From Ophiothrix spiculata (lineage: Eukaryota > Echinodermata > Ophiuroidea > Amphilepidida > Ophiotrichidae): 51,891 nt of DNA. The DNA lies in assembly GCA_000969725.1 (NCBI GenBank), contig JXSR01S045158.1; one strand, written 5' to 3'. The position numbers were made by a program, and so were the translations under genes. The notes below the pieces were generated by a model. The model was not told the DNA's origin, did not search any database, and was given only the letters and a program-made list of their open reading frames with translations. Within the stretch, counting starts at the first letter, position 1; each line of letters starts with the position of its first letter. Below are positions 49,901 through 51,891 of this stretch, piece after piece.

Positions 49901-49936
49901 AGCAGTCCAGGAAGAGGGGAGCGTTATATTCTGGAG
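10066..49936 (-). CDS. TTLL10: TTLL10-like protein polyglycylase with N-terminal NlpC/P60-like domain (12 exons, 5' end missing)
   Basis: Coding segments in transcript order: 49936-49730, 49129-48940, 42504-41132, 40150-39937, 38399-38281, 24115-23906, 23054-22895, 19686-19515, 17780-17643, 16093-15977, 13430-13337, 10400-10066. All introns are GT/AG and all split codons join in frame, giving 1108 codons plus stop (numbering below starts at the first whole codon). Residues 1-140 are NlpC/P60-like, about 141-589 acidic and low-complexity, about 590-648 basic with 13 glycines, about 649-1000 the TTL ATP-grasp domain, 1001-1108 a basic Ser/Pro/Arg tail. Diagnostic TTLL10 stretches include FYIGGGNGVSL, GWHRIQD, GKKFDVRTYMLIACTNP, HLTNQ, KGLPKDWV and NPALHTNC. 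Vertebrate TTLL10 elongates glycine side chains on tubulin and other proteins (family knowledge). The metal-site acidic residues D958, E971 and N973 are present, so activity is plausible but inferred. The start codon is outside what I can see. Confidence 0.92.
10563..10976 (+). mobile_element. tRNA-derived SINE
   Basis: The head carries an A-box-like TAGTGTGGTAGTTAGCG and a perfect B box GGTTCGATTCC (10615-10625). The acceptor arms do not pair, so it is not a working tRNA. The body ends GAGGTTGTATAATATTGG followed by a GAAA-rich tail (AAGAAAGAAAGAAAG), as in SINEs. It lies in the last intron, opposite to the gene. Confidence 0.8.
11348..11395. repeat. Short dispersed repeat next to a tandem array
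   Basis: AAGATGGTTAGCGAACCAGT, then AGTCTCGCCTG, is repeated at 31032-31080 (AAGATGGTTTGCGAACTAGT ...). It looks like a SINE head without a B box. Confidence 0.55.
11420..11790. repeat. Three-unit tandem repeat, period about 130 bp
   Basis: The unit contains CGGGGTCACCATTG, CACTTTTGATCGCTGGTCCA, ACAATTTGACACCTTAATC and TTTGACCTTTGACCCCCAG. Units start near 11440, 11567 and 11698. An open frame across it simply follows the repeat. Confidence 0.9.
12170..12242 (-). pseudogene. Dead copy of TTLL10 catalytic exon k
   Basis: Located in the last intron, this reads VWIIEKYVIPALHTNREVLR followed by NVLPAKH and a stop. It is clearly homologous to exon k (VWLIEININPALHTNC...). The metal-binding Asn of E-x-N has become Tyr, TNC has become TNR, the acceptor AG has become CT, and the 3' part and donor are lost. 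It is an old exon duplication with no sign of constraint. Confidence 0.85.
13337..13430 (-). CDS. TTLL10: TTLL10 exon k: catalytic E-x-N strand
   Basis: This 94-nt exon lies between TTCTCTACAG and GTAAGA. It encodes VWLIEININPALHTNCEVLR, then NMLPAMVEETL. WLIEINxNPALHTNC is the TTLL10 form of the magnesium and ATP site; E971 and N973 are intact. A diverged, inactivated copy of this exon lies 1.1 kb downstream at 12170-12242, and an assembly-type duplication begins right at its 5' edge. Confidence 0.95.
13426..14339. repeat. Direct duplication flanking the 50-N gap, copy 1
   Basis: Starts at the 5' edge of exon k and runs to the gap. It matches 14390-15145 with scattered substitutions and small indels. 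It carries about 170 extra bases near 14070-14240, including a GC-rich stretch (CCGGGGGTCCAGGGGCAG), absent from copy 2. The pattern fits two haplotypes placed side by side. Confidence 0.85.
14340..14389. other. Assembly gap (50 N)
   Basis: A run of exactly 50 N, a conventional unknown-size gap. The sequence left of it (13426-14339) reappears right of it (14390-15145). Confidence 0.99.
14390..15145. repeat. Direct duplication flanking the 50-N gap, copy 2
   Basis: Begins only five bases inside exon k and ends where copy 1 meets the gap, so it adds no coding sequence. It lacks the 170-bp segment present in copy 1. Confidence 0.85.
15232..15626. mobile_element. 395-bp MITE, GGCC ends, TTA target site
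   Basis: TIRs of about 33 bp begin GGCCACACTAATTTAATTGT and are nearly perfect. TTA lies on both sides (15229-15231 and 15627-15629). The 3-bp TTA duplication suggests PIF/Harbinger type. Confidence 0.85.
15977..16093 (-). CDS. TTLL10: TTLL10 exon j: metal-binding Asp strand
   Basis: This 117-nt phase-0 exon lies between TTCTGTTAG and GTAGGT. It encodes KQMNKIMLHCFNAVKNKLDT, then KLGVFDLLGFDFLIDTDFK. FxLxGxDFLID is the TTL-family strand carrying a magnesium-binding aspartate (D958 here). A SINE follows it upstream in the gene at 16.2 kb. Confidence 0.95.
16202..16486 (-). mobile_element. tRNA-like SINE family flanked by CCCTAA-type ends, copy 1
   Basis: On the minus strand it has GGTCGGGGGTTCAAATCC (B-box-like) preceded by CTGCCATGGCAGGCC and GTGGCTTGCCATA. 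It is colinear with 28028-28293 on the plus strand. Its outer limits are CAACCCTAACT and GTTAGGGTTAA. Confidence 0.75.
16964..17255. mobile_element. 292-bp relative of the 48.2-kb MITE
   Basis: Ends TGGGACAAGCTAC and the complement of TGGGACAGACTACCC. The right half (TCGTGTAGACACAATCTCTA, then CTCCTGGxATGTACATCGATG) matches 48362-48410 closely. Confidence 0.8.
17333..17460. repeat. Dispersed repeat shared with 23118-23240
   Basis: Both copies carry GGC[A/G]TC[A/G]TCA-CCAT, CTCAAAATTGGAG-like and TCCTGCCAAA segments, then CATxGAGA. Type not determined. Confidence 0.6.
17643..17780 (-). CDS. TTLL10: TTLL10 exon i
   Basis: This 138-nt phase-0 exon lies between TTTCTTGCAG and GTAAGT. It encodes YQQKKHPSYQDVKEETVWSM, then ERFNDHVNELAEEKGLPKDW and VMGYFH. 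The QKK.P.Y and KEETVWSM stretches and GLPKDWV closely follow vertebrate TTLL10 in its central catalytic region. Both ends are phase 0, so skipping would keep the frame. Confidence 0.95.
18205..18340 (-). pseudogene. Extra copy A of TTLL10 exon h (decayed)
   Basis: Reads FDMRASMLIACTNLFMVLFH and then shifts frame. Homology fades around 18205, where the HLTNQ end and donor are lost. It was separated from copy B by a later hAT-like insertion (18363-18579). Without that insertion the A-B spacing equals the 26-bp spacer seen between copy D and exon h. Confidence 0.75.
18363..18579. mobile_element. 217-bp hAT-like MITE between exon-h copies A and B
   Basis: Starts CAGGGGTTCCCAA and ends TTGAGAAGGCCTG. 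It is flanked by 8-bp duplications GTCTGGAC / GTCTAGAC (one mismatch), the hallmark of hAT elements. Removing it restores the 26-bp spacer of the exon-h array. Confidence 0.8.
18592..18726 (-). pseudogene. Extra copy B of TTLL10 exon h (45 codons, fully open, only synonymous differences)
   Basis: This 135-bp segment repeats the last 45 codons of exon h (FDVRTYM to HLTNQ). Against 19515-19649 I count five base differences, all at third codon positions and all synonymous: GAC/GAT, GTA/GTG, GTG/GTA, CTA/CTT, TGC/TGT. The donor GTAGGT is kept. The first 12 codons of exon h are missing and the upstream bases offer only a weak ACAAG acceptor. That acceptor is phase 0, so it would fit after exon h but not directly after exon g. 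It may be a used extra exon, a gene-conversion product or a recent copy. Confidence 0.85.
18773..19253. mobile_element. 481-bp MITE with perfect 18-bp TIRs
   Basis: Ends GGTAACCACCCGAGTTCC and its exact complement. The interior repeats TATAGGGTATC-like motifs in both directions. Inserted between exon-h copies B and C. Confidence 0.88.
19284..19328 (-). pseudogene. Extra copy C of TTLL10 exon h (fragment)
   Basis: Only the first 45 bp of the repeat core remain, with an early stop. Its 26-bp spacer to copy D is intact. The missing remainder abuts a 481-bp inverted-repeat element (18773-19253). Confidence 0.65.
19355..19488 (-). pseudogene. Extra copy D of TTLL10 exon h (frameshifted)
   Basis: A 134-bp copy placed 26 bp downstream of the functional exon h, so the repeat period is about 160 bp. 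It has lost bases encoding Met-Leu after FDVRTY and gained bases near GYLRLA, so it is out of frame, but the HLTNQ end and the GTAGGT donor are still readable. Confidence 0.8.
19515..19686 (-). CDS. TTLL10: TTLL10 exon h: FDVR strand of the ATP-grasp domain
   Basis: This 172-nt exon lies between CTTGTAG and GTAGGT. It encodes RYIPNPLLLEGKKFDVRTY, then MLIACTNPFMVLFHTGYLR and LACDEYDADSTDLHRHLTNQ. KFDVR and HLTNQ are hallmark TTL-family motifs. The last 45 codons are repeated in a decayed tandem array immediately downstream (copies at 19355, 19284, 18592 and 18205). This is the only copy with the RYIPNP start and an in-phase acceptor, so it is taken as the functional exon. Confidence 0.95.
19926..20045. 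repeat. 120-bp hairpin
   Basis: GTGATGGTAGAAATATCATC pairs with GATAATATTTCTACCATCAC, continuing inward through AAAGATGT / ACATCTTT and CCATTT / AAATGG. Confidence 0.82.
20082..20488. mobile_element. 407-bp hAT-like MITE
   Basis: Perfect 15-bp TIR CAAGGGTTTAGCCAG and its complement. Flanking 8-mers TATGTGTC / TATATGTC differ at one base, consistent with a hAT target duplication. Confidence 0.85.
21353..21702. repeat. Two-unit tandem duplication, period about 198 bp
   Basis: 21353-21523 and 21551-21702 share AACATGTCTTGTTA, TTATGTAAAAATTGATTTTT and CTTACATAGAATGCT in order. Diverged and AT-rich; no coding. Confidence 0.8.
21968..22112. repeat. About 145-bp foldback element
   Basis: TATACTTACAAGACGCAGCT pairs with AGCTGCGCCTTGTAAGTATA; the inner GTCTGG / CTAGACTC and GCTAACCAGACGCTAGC parts also pair. 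Confidence 0.82.
22425..22615. repeat. Dispersed repeat with internal hairpin, copy 2
   Basis: Colinear with 6840-7060 but with a more degraded hairpin (CTGGCTCTTGAAATGG / CGTTTCAAGAACCA). Confidence 0.7.
22628..22848. mobile_element. 221-bp MITE with GTTCACACATA ends
   Basis: Left GGGCACGTTCACACATA, right complement of GGATGTGTTCACACATA, with inner GTCATGACTAT / ATAGTCATGGC pairing and more internal GTGAACGCAA motifs. Confidence 0.75.
22895..23054 (-). CDS. TTLL10: TTLL10 exon g: ATP-binding lysine loop
   Basis: This 160-nt exon lies between TTTCAG and donor GTATTG. It encodes GEIWICKPNGMNQGKGIYLV, the ATP-grasp nucleotide-binding strand and glycine-rich loop (K778 and the QGKGI loop), then a charged stretch ending in YGSRLIQR. 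The GTATTG donor is non-consensus at +4 and +5. The split Arg codon joins to exon h. Confidence 0.93.
23118..23240. repeat. Dispersed repeat shared with 17333-17460
   Basis: Second copy, just 5' of exon g on the transcript strand. No coding sequence. Confidence 0.6.
23534..23820 (-). mobile_element. tRNA-derived SINE, third type
   Basis: On the minus strand the head reads CTGGCCTAGCGGATAAGTCC (A-box-like) and a diverged B-box area CCGGGCATCCGATGG. The body runs to a GGTAAAGGTAAAGG-type end at 23534. Lies in intron f/g. Confidence 0.65.
23906..24115 (-). CDS. TTLL10: TTLL10 exon f
   Basis: This 210-nt exon lies between TTTTTTCACCAG and donor GTTAGT. It encodes GDQLVNRIPNSHLLATKTGL, YTTLKDYERLTGR, and VLKMHDFFAESYVLDVKAER followed by ETFFQTFK. 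NSHLLATKTGL and the F-PESY-like stretch are typical of the nucleotide-binding lobe of TTLL10. The donor is weaker than the others (GTTAGT). Confidence 0.93.
24538..25538. mobile_element. 1001-bp non-autonomous TIR element, TA target site
   Basis: Ends CAGAGTGTCCACGAATGATT and ATCATTCGTGGACACTCTG-type complement, flanked by TA on both sides. Same family as 31486-32468, reverse orientation. Interior open frames are short and unrelated to transposases. Confidence 0.85.
26937..27313. mobile_element. MITE with poly-G ends, copy 2
   Basis: Begins CCCGGGGGGGGGGGGACTTA and ends GAGTACCCCCCGG. Flanked by an 11-bp direct repeat GGCCTCTTTAC (26926-26936 and 27312-27322), the likely target duplication. 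Reverse-oriented relative of 500-860. Confidence 0.8.
28028..28293 (+). mobile_element. tRNA-like SINE family flanked by CCCTAA-type ends, copy 2
   Basis: Contains GCTGCCATGGCAGCGCC, GGTCCCAGGTTCGAATCC (B box) and GGGGGGAAACC. Bounded by TTAACCCTAAC and GGGTTAGGGTTAA, an inverted telomere-like pair. Confidence 0.75.
28908..29963. mobile_element. 1.06-kb TIR element with TTAA at both ends (piggyBac-like)
   Basis: Inverted ends GGGGGGGGGTCTACCTTAC and the complement of GAGGGAGGTCTACCTTAC, continuing TTTT-ACCAAC, with TTAA outside each end (28904-28907 and 29964-29967). TTAA is the piggyBac target. No transposase is present. The 3.4-kb tandem duplication starts inside it at 29829. Confidence 0.7.
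29829..33237. repeat. 3409-bp tandem duplication, unit 1
   Basis: Unit begins GTTGAAAAAAATAC and ends GCCAAGCGGTGTA. It lies in the 14-kb intron between exons e and f. It contains the right end of a TTAA-flanked element and one complete 983-bp TA-flanked element. No coding sequence is recognised. Confidence 0.95.
31486..32468. mobile_element. 983-bp non-autonomous TIR element, TA target site
   Basis: TIRs are CAGAGTGTCCATGAATGAT and its near-complement ending TCATTCATGGACACTCAG, flanked by TA. Interior sequence matches the element at 24538-25538 in the opposite orientation. The TA duplication and CAGxGTGTCC ends point to Tc1/mariner type. No transposase is visible. Confidence 0.85.
33238..33372. 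mobile_element. Duplicated right end of the TTAA element
   Basis: The first about 135 bp of tandem unit 2 repeat the right end of the 28908-29963 element, including its TIR and TTAA, without a left end. This shows the element was cut by the tandem duplication. Confidence 0.8.
34135..34585. other. Assembly gap (451 N)
   Basis: A run of 451 N within the second copy of a 3.4-kb duplication. The corresponding stretch of copy 1 is about 643 bp, so the gap length is underestimated by about 190 bp. Long open frames drawn through it are artefacts. Confidence 0.99.
34703..35685. mobile_element. Second copy of the 983-bp TIR element (by segmental duplication)
   Basis: Identical layout to 31486-32468, carried along in unit 2 of the tandem duplication, so it is not an independent insertion. 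Confidence 0.85.
36755..36836 (-). mobile_element. tRNA-like SINE fragment
   Basis: On the minus strand GGTTCTAGGTTTGATCC fits a B box, preceded by CACCGTGTTCGCCTTTG as an A-box-like part. Only the head is recognisable. Confidence 0.5.
37216..37571. mobile_element. 356-bp MITE, GGCC ends, TTA target site
   Basis: Ends GGCCTAAAAAAAA and GGCCAAAAAAA with inner TTTGTTTACCCTCC / TTTGTTTGCCCTCC, flanked by TTA on both sides. Same style as 15232-15626 and 39062-39557, PIF/Harbinger-like. Interior has GACCGACC motifs. Confidence 0.85.
37740..37974. mobile_element. 235-bp MITE in intron e/f
   Basis: Ends CCCTAGAACTAAAAGGGGGT then TAAGTCACA, and the complement at the right end (TGTGACTTAACCCCCTTCTG, then ATTCTAGGG). 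Confidence 0.82.
38281..38399 (-). CDS. TTLL10: TTLL10 exon e
   Basis: This 119-nt exon lies between TTTCACAG and GTAAGG. It encodes VEEPLLARGWHRIQDRQSD, then FKLKWVEVKSHINYNNFRP. The GWxRI-D and LKW-EVK elements match the conserved early TTL region of TTLL10. It continues exon d and is followed by a 14.2-kb intron containing the 3.4-kb tandem duplication. Confidence 0.93.
39062..39557. mobile_element. 496-bp MITE related to the GGCC/TTA family
   Basis: Left end AGGCCAAAAAAAATTG then GTGTTGCCCTCA; right end has the complement of AGAGTTGCCCTCA. TTA lies on both sides. The interior folds on itself (AAATTGGATGGATT with AATCCATCCAATTTT around 39246-39400). Lies in intron d/e. Confidence 0.65.
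39937..40150 (-). CDS. TTLL10: TTLL10 exon d: basic linker, polyglycine run and start of TTL domain
   Basis: This 214-nt exon has acceptor CTCAGCAG, so the first base can be 40150 or 40147 (tandem NAGNAG, one Ala more or less). It encodes Lys/Ser-rich GRKSPSKKASKSNGGK, then 13 consecutive glycines from a GGN repeat, then DLSGPAFYIGGGNGVSL, which matches the conserved opening of the TTLL10 catalytic region. The donor GTAAGT is followed within five bases by a run of 13 G on the transcript strand (39915-39927). Confidence 0.93.
40246..40804. mobile_element. About 560-bp MITE in intron c/d
   Basis: Ends AAAAAAGGTTTGTCTCAGAAAC-type on the left and the complement (GTTTCTGAGACAAACCTTTT) on the right. 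The left arm has two copies of GCTATGCGG[C/T]ATGCGAT. A related GCGATATGC motif is at 51146-51196. Confidence 0.75.
41132..42504 (-). CDS. TTLL10: TTLL10 exon c: giant acidic low-complexity exon
   Basis: This 1373-nt exon follows TTTTGTAG and ends at donor GTATGT. The split codon with exon b gives K-S-Y-C-P-E-H-K-W, closing the NlpC-like domain; then 457 open codons are rich in Asp, Glu, Ser, His and Cys with no recognisable fold. Acidic patches include DDLIETDDDDAE, and a Ser-rich unit (SDSSSRH / SDSSSGH) is repeated about 12 residues apart. Such a long open frame with both splice sites in phase supports real coding. It probably acts as a disordered spacer between the two domains (inference). 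Confidence 0.88.
43460..44260. repeat. Diverged tandem duplication of a CCCGT-rich segment, period about 520 bp
   Basis: 43477-43560 and 43984-44072 share AGATGATTAGAGCATACTAT and CATTGATAATGTTTA. 43660-43730 and 44155-44226 share ACACAAAA.AGTT, ATTTTCCCGT and TTCTTATTCTGTAT. TTCCCGT recurs throughout. Confidence 0.75.
43884..43914. repeat. (GAT)n microsatellite
   Basis: About ten uninterrupted GAT triplets inside intron b/c. Confidence 0.95.
44629..44662. repeat. (ACCC)n / (ATAC)n microsatellite
   Basis: Several CCCA units followed by CATA units in intron b/c. Confidence 0.85.
45944..46557. mobile_element. 614-bp giant palindrome built of TCAACC units
   Basis: Ends CCCAGTGGGCACAAA and its exact complement. 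Nearly the whole length is an inverted repeat with arms of about 300 bp and a centre near 46250. The arms are made of degenerate TCAACCAAAA / GTTGATATCTCAAC units. A foldback element; open frames in it are repeats of the unit. Confidence 0.88.
46558..48158. other. Intron b/c, mostly unique
   Basis: Apart from a short foldback (46941-47059) and a doubled TTTAAGGTGACCTTA motif near 47329-47360, I see no gene or repeat here. Confidence 0.55.
46941..47059. mobile_element. Short foldback element related to the 7.7-kb MITE
   Basis: Starts AGGGATGGTTATGG, ends ATAATCATGCCT, with TGCCTGAATTCAGGCA in between. Imperfect ends, so the limits are approximate. Confidence 0.5.
48159..48433. mobile_element. 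275-bp MITE with GGGGCAAACTACAC ends
   Basis: Inverted ends GGGGCAAACTACAC; inside, ATGTACATxxATGTACATTC palindromes near both ends. A related copy is at 16964-17255. Confidence 0.85.
48940..49129 (-). CDS. TTLL10: TTLL10 exon b: NlpC/P60-like domain, His half
   Basis: This 190-nt exon lies between ATTAAG and donor GTATGT. It joins exon a to read NKKSKKQRHDMVHVEIWAG, in which HVEIW matches the HVGIY catalytic-histidine strand of NlpC/P60 proteins (H78). It continues with GPKTIGARWQKGKVQVFESY and FKSIDTWLQGICK. The first exonic bases are GTAAGA, themselves a perfect 5' splice site, so the acceptor is immediately followed by a donor-like motif. Confidence 0.87.
49398..49570. mobile_element. 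173-bp MITE in intron a/b
   Basis: Inverted ends TGGCCTGTATTACAGAAAGG and the complement of TGGCCTGTATTCCAGAAAGG, with inner GTTTAGCTAAAC / GTTTAGCTACAT matches. Confidence 0.82.
49730..49936 (-). CDS. TTLL10: TTLL10 exon a: NlpC/P60-like domain, Cys half
   Basis: This 207-nt internal exon follows TTTTCAG and ends at donor GTAAGA; it starts with two bases of a split codon. It encodes PEYNAPLFLDCCALVRQV and, later, MKPGDLVFISG. DCxxLV followed by PGDLVF is the signature of the NlpC/P60 papain-like fold, with C11 as the expected nucleophile. This is the most 5' coding sequence I can support; an upstream exon must supply the first base of the split codon and the start. Confidence 0.85.
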
Positions 49937-50509
49937 CTGAAAAGAAAGCAAGAGGAGTGGATTAGAATAAACATCATTCTTTGCTGTCTAATCAGGCGAC
50001 ACTTCATCAGTTTATGCCTTTTTGTGATAGAAAATGTTGTAATAGACAATTCTTCAAATTTCTACTAATAAAAAAGAGCAAGATGAGCGGATTAGAATTA
50101 ACATTCTTTGTTGTCTAATTGGGTGACACTTCGTCAGGAAAACATTTTATGCTTTTTTAATGGAAAGTTGACAAGGTTGTGATCAGTCTGTCCCGGAACG
50201 CTCAGCCGTAACATTTGTTTGTTACGGCTCACCGTAACATAATACACTCTCTGCCGAATTCATATGTTAACCCTTTTTTAGTACCATATTGACGCGAAAT
50301 GCGACGTTAGATGCAATATTTGTTAAAAAGATTGATACAGTGCCTTCCAATCATGCACTTGTCAAAGCATACCTCTCGCATTATGCTCATCTTTAAATGG
50401 TACACAACAGCATTACCCCTTATTACACATTCAAAGTTACACTCACAGGGACATATCAAATTACCTCCTTTTTATCCAGATTAAGCTGCCTAGTATTTCA
50501 GAATATGTT
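49937..50509. other. Upstream intron or 5' region, start not found
   Basis: No minus-strand exon with a phase-1 donor could be recognised. A CGTAACATTTGTTTGTTACG hairpin sits near 50207-50227. A short duplicated stretch (AAGAGCAAGATGAGCGGATT-like) occurs at about 49950 and 50075. Confidence 0.5.
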
Positions 50510-51041
50510 CTAGATGGCCTCCTTGAAGATTTCAAAAAATTCTTTTACTCTAACAACAAAGCTGTGGGCGTTTGTGCATGCGTTCTTCTTGATTTCCTGT
50601 TTTCACTGGTGATGTTCTGTTTCAGGTCAGGAATAGTCCAGGGTGTTGGGATGTACTGTCCTTCAGATAACTCAAAAAAGTAATCGAGCGGACTTAAATC
50701 ATGGGAGTGAAAGGGCCAGGGTTTCTTTGTCTTGGGCAATATGATTGTTCATGAAAAAGTTAATTAATAAAGCCATTCTAAACCGTTTAGCTGTATGAGG
50801 CGTCATGTCGTCATAGTGAAGTGGCAGAAGAGTATCAATGCTGTAAAGTATATTGGCTCAACCACTTTGAACTTTCAGACCTTCTTGTTATCTTAGAAGT
50901 TTACTGATTGCATACTGTTTGGTACCAAAAGAATTCTACAAGTTTCCTCTATCAATACATATGTCTATAGTTGCCATGCGAATCCTGGTTTTAAAGTTAT
51001 AAGCATTTAAAAATGGGTAGTTAATTTTTGGACACCCTGTA
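50510..51041 (-). mobile_element. Truncated mariner-type transposon with transposase C-terminus
   Basis: On the minus strand it starts with CAGGGTGTCCAAAAATTAAC, a mariner-like TIR. At 50739-50545 it encodes a broken transposase end: HSHDLSPLDYFF followed by TIPDLKQNITSE, matching the SPDLxPLDYFLW ... T-x-DLK-xI segment with the last catalytic Asp. Frameshifts and stops precede it and no second TIR was found. Confidence 0.65.
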
Positions 51042-51532
51042 GATATGCATGATTTTTCTTTGACATATAATTAATTGTTATAAAAATACTGGCATAAGGC
51101 CCCCAAAAAAAGTTTGTTTGGGGTAACATGCTTGAAAAGTACAATGCGATATGCGCTTTTTTATTTTTTACTTTTCGAAAATGCAATGCGATATGCTATT
51201 TTTCTTTTTTCCCCCTTTTTATTTTACAAAAAATGCTAACTTGATCAGCTGATATTCAGACTGTAAAGCCACGAACATCAACATGCATGTATTCATATTA
51301 ATTTGACCCAAATTTTTATCTGGAGAGCATATATATTCGTACTTGTTCAACCGTTGTATGACTGTAAATTCTGCATCGGGTAATATGGTTGTGGACCTTA
51401 GTTTCAAGCCAGTATCTTAGAAGCACTAAATATTTCGCTGGCTCTCACATATGAACGATTAATTGTAATTAAGTTCTTTCGCAAGTCTCCAGAAAGCTTT
51501 TTTGCAGATTTTTTTTTTTTTTATTATTATTT

Positions 51533-51784
51533 TTGATACGAAATATGAAAAAAAAATTAATGCGGGAAATATGTAACTTAACAGAAACGATTGTGGGTTA
51601 CCAGAAACGAACTTGTTTCTGTTTTTGGCCTAACACGTACTACAGCAACCGCTCTCAACAGACGTCCCACAAGCTTGATCCAGACCAAGTGGATTTCATG
51701 CAAAGAAGAGTTTCTGCTGTAAAAATTATCAGTCAAGCCCATGCCAGAAAACTGTTAGAAAAGTATACACTCAATCCTAGTTAG
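51533..51784 (+). CDS. Unrecognised open frame, possible terminal exon of another gene
   Basis: An 83-codon frame on the plus strand ends in TAG. The C-terminal half (HKLDPDQVDFMQRRVSAVKI, then ISQAHARKLLEKYTLNPS) has protein-like charged, helix-prone composition. A pyrimidine-rich stretch ending TACTACAG (51637-51655 region) could act as an acceptor inside the frame. I do not recognise the family, see no close poly(A) signal, and an AT-rich run precedes the ATG. It might be the 3' exon of a plus-strand gene or chance. Confidence 0.2.
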   Translation: MIRNMKKKLMREICNLTETIVGYQKRTCFCFWPNTYYSNRSQQTSHKLDPDQVDFMQRRVSAVKIISQAHARKLLEKYTLNPS

Positions 51785-51891
51785 ATACAATGTATATCTG
51801 TAAACCTAAAGCTTTAAGCTTTCAAAATGTTAAGTTAGGTACCTATGAAAAACTGAAATGGAAAGATTTAGTGTTTTAGTGGAATACAGTG

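Overview
The window is eukaryotic, AT-rich and repeat-dense, and holds one recognisable gene: a spliced tubulin-tyrosine-ligase-like gene on the minus strand, identified as TTLL10 (protein polyglycylase family). Twelve coding exons lie between 49936 and 10066. Every exon has GT/AG boundaries and every junction keeps frame, giving at least 1108 codons. The true 5' exon(s), start codon and promoter are not visible and probably lie beyond 49937. Large introns, several tRNA-derived SINEs and many short inverted-repeat elements suggest a marine invertebrate, possibly a non-vertebrate deuterostome. The species cannot be fixed from this sequence alone.

Reading in the gene's direction (high to low coordinates): 49.9-48.9 kb encodes an NlpC/P60-like cysteine-peptidase-type domain (DCCALV, PGDLVF, HVEIW). 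42.5-41.1 kb is one giant exon for a 457-residue acidic, Ser/Asp-rich, probably disordered region. 40.1 kb encodes a basic linker, a run of 13 glycines and the start of the TTL domain. 38.3, 24.0, 23.0, 19.6, 17.7, 16.0 and 13.4 kb encode the ATP-grasp TTL domain. 10.4-10.07 kb encodes the end of the domain, a basic Ser/Pro/Arg tail and the stop. About 1-10 kb is the 3' flank.

Most of the remainder is intron or flank filled with transposon debris. There are TA-flanked mariner-type elements, TTA-flanked Harbinger-like MITEs with GGCC ends, hAT-like MITEs with 8-bp target duplications, a TTAA-flanked piggyBac-like element, a 614-bp giant palindrome, SINEs and tandem repeats. Two sequence gaps (14340-14389 and 34135-34585) are each associated with duplicated sequence. 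One duplication looks like unmerged haplotypes. The other is a 3409-bp head-to-tail duplication with an intact junction.

The most interesting signal is inside the gene. Beside the 19.6-kb exon lies a decayed tandem array of extra copies of its last 45 codons. One of them (18592-18726) is fully open and differs from the functional exon only at five synonymous third positions. A second, dead copy of the active-site exon sits at 12.2 kb. Together with the NlpC/P60-like domain joined to a polyglycylase, these deserve follow-up.
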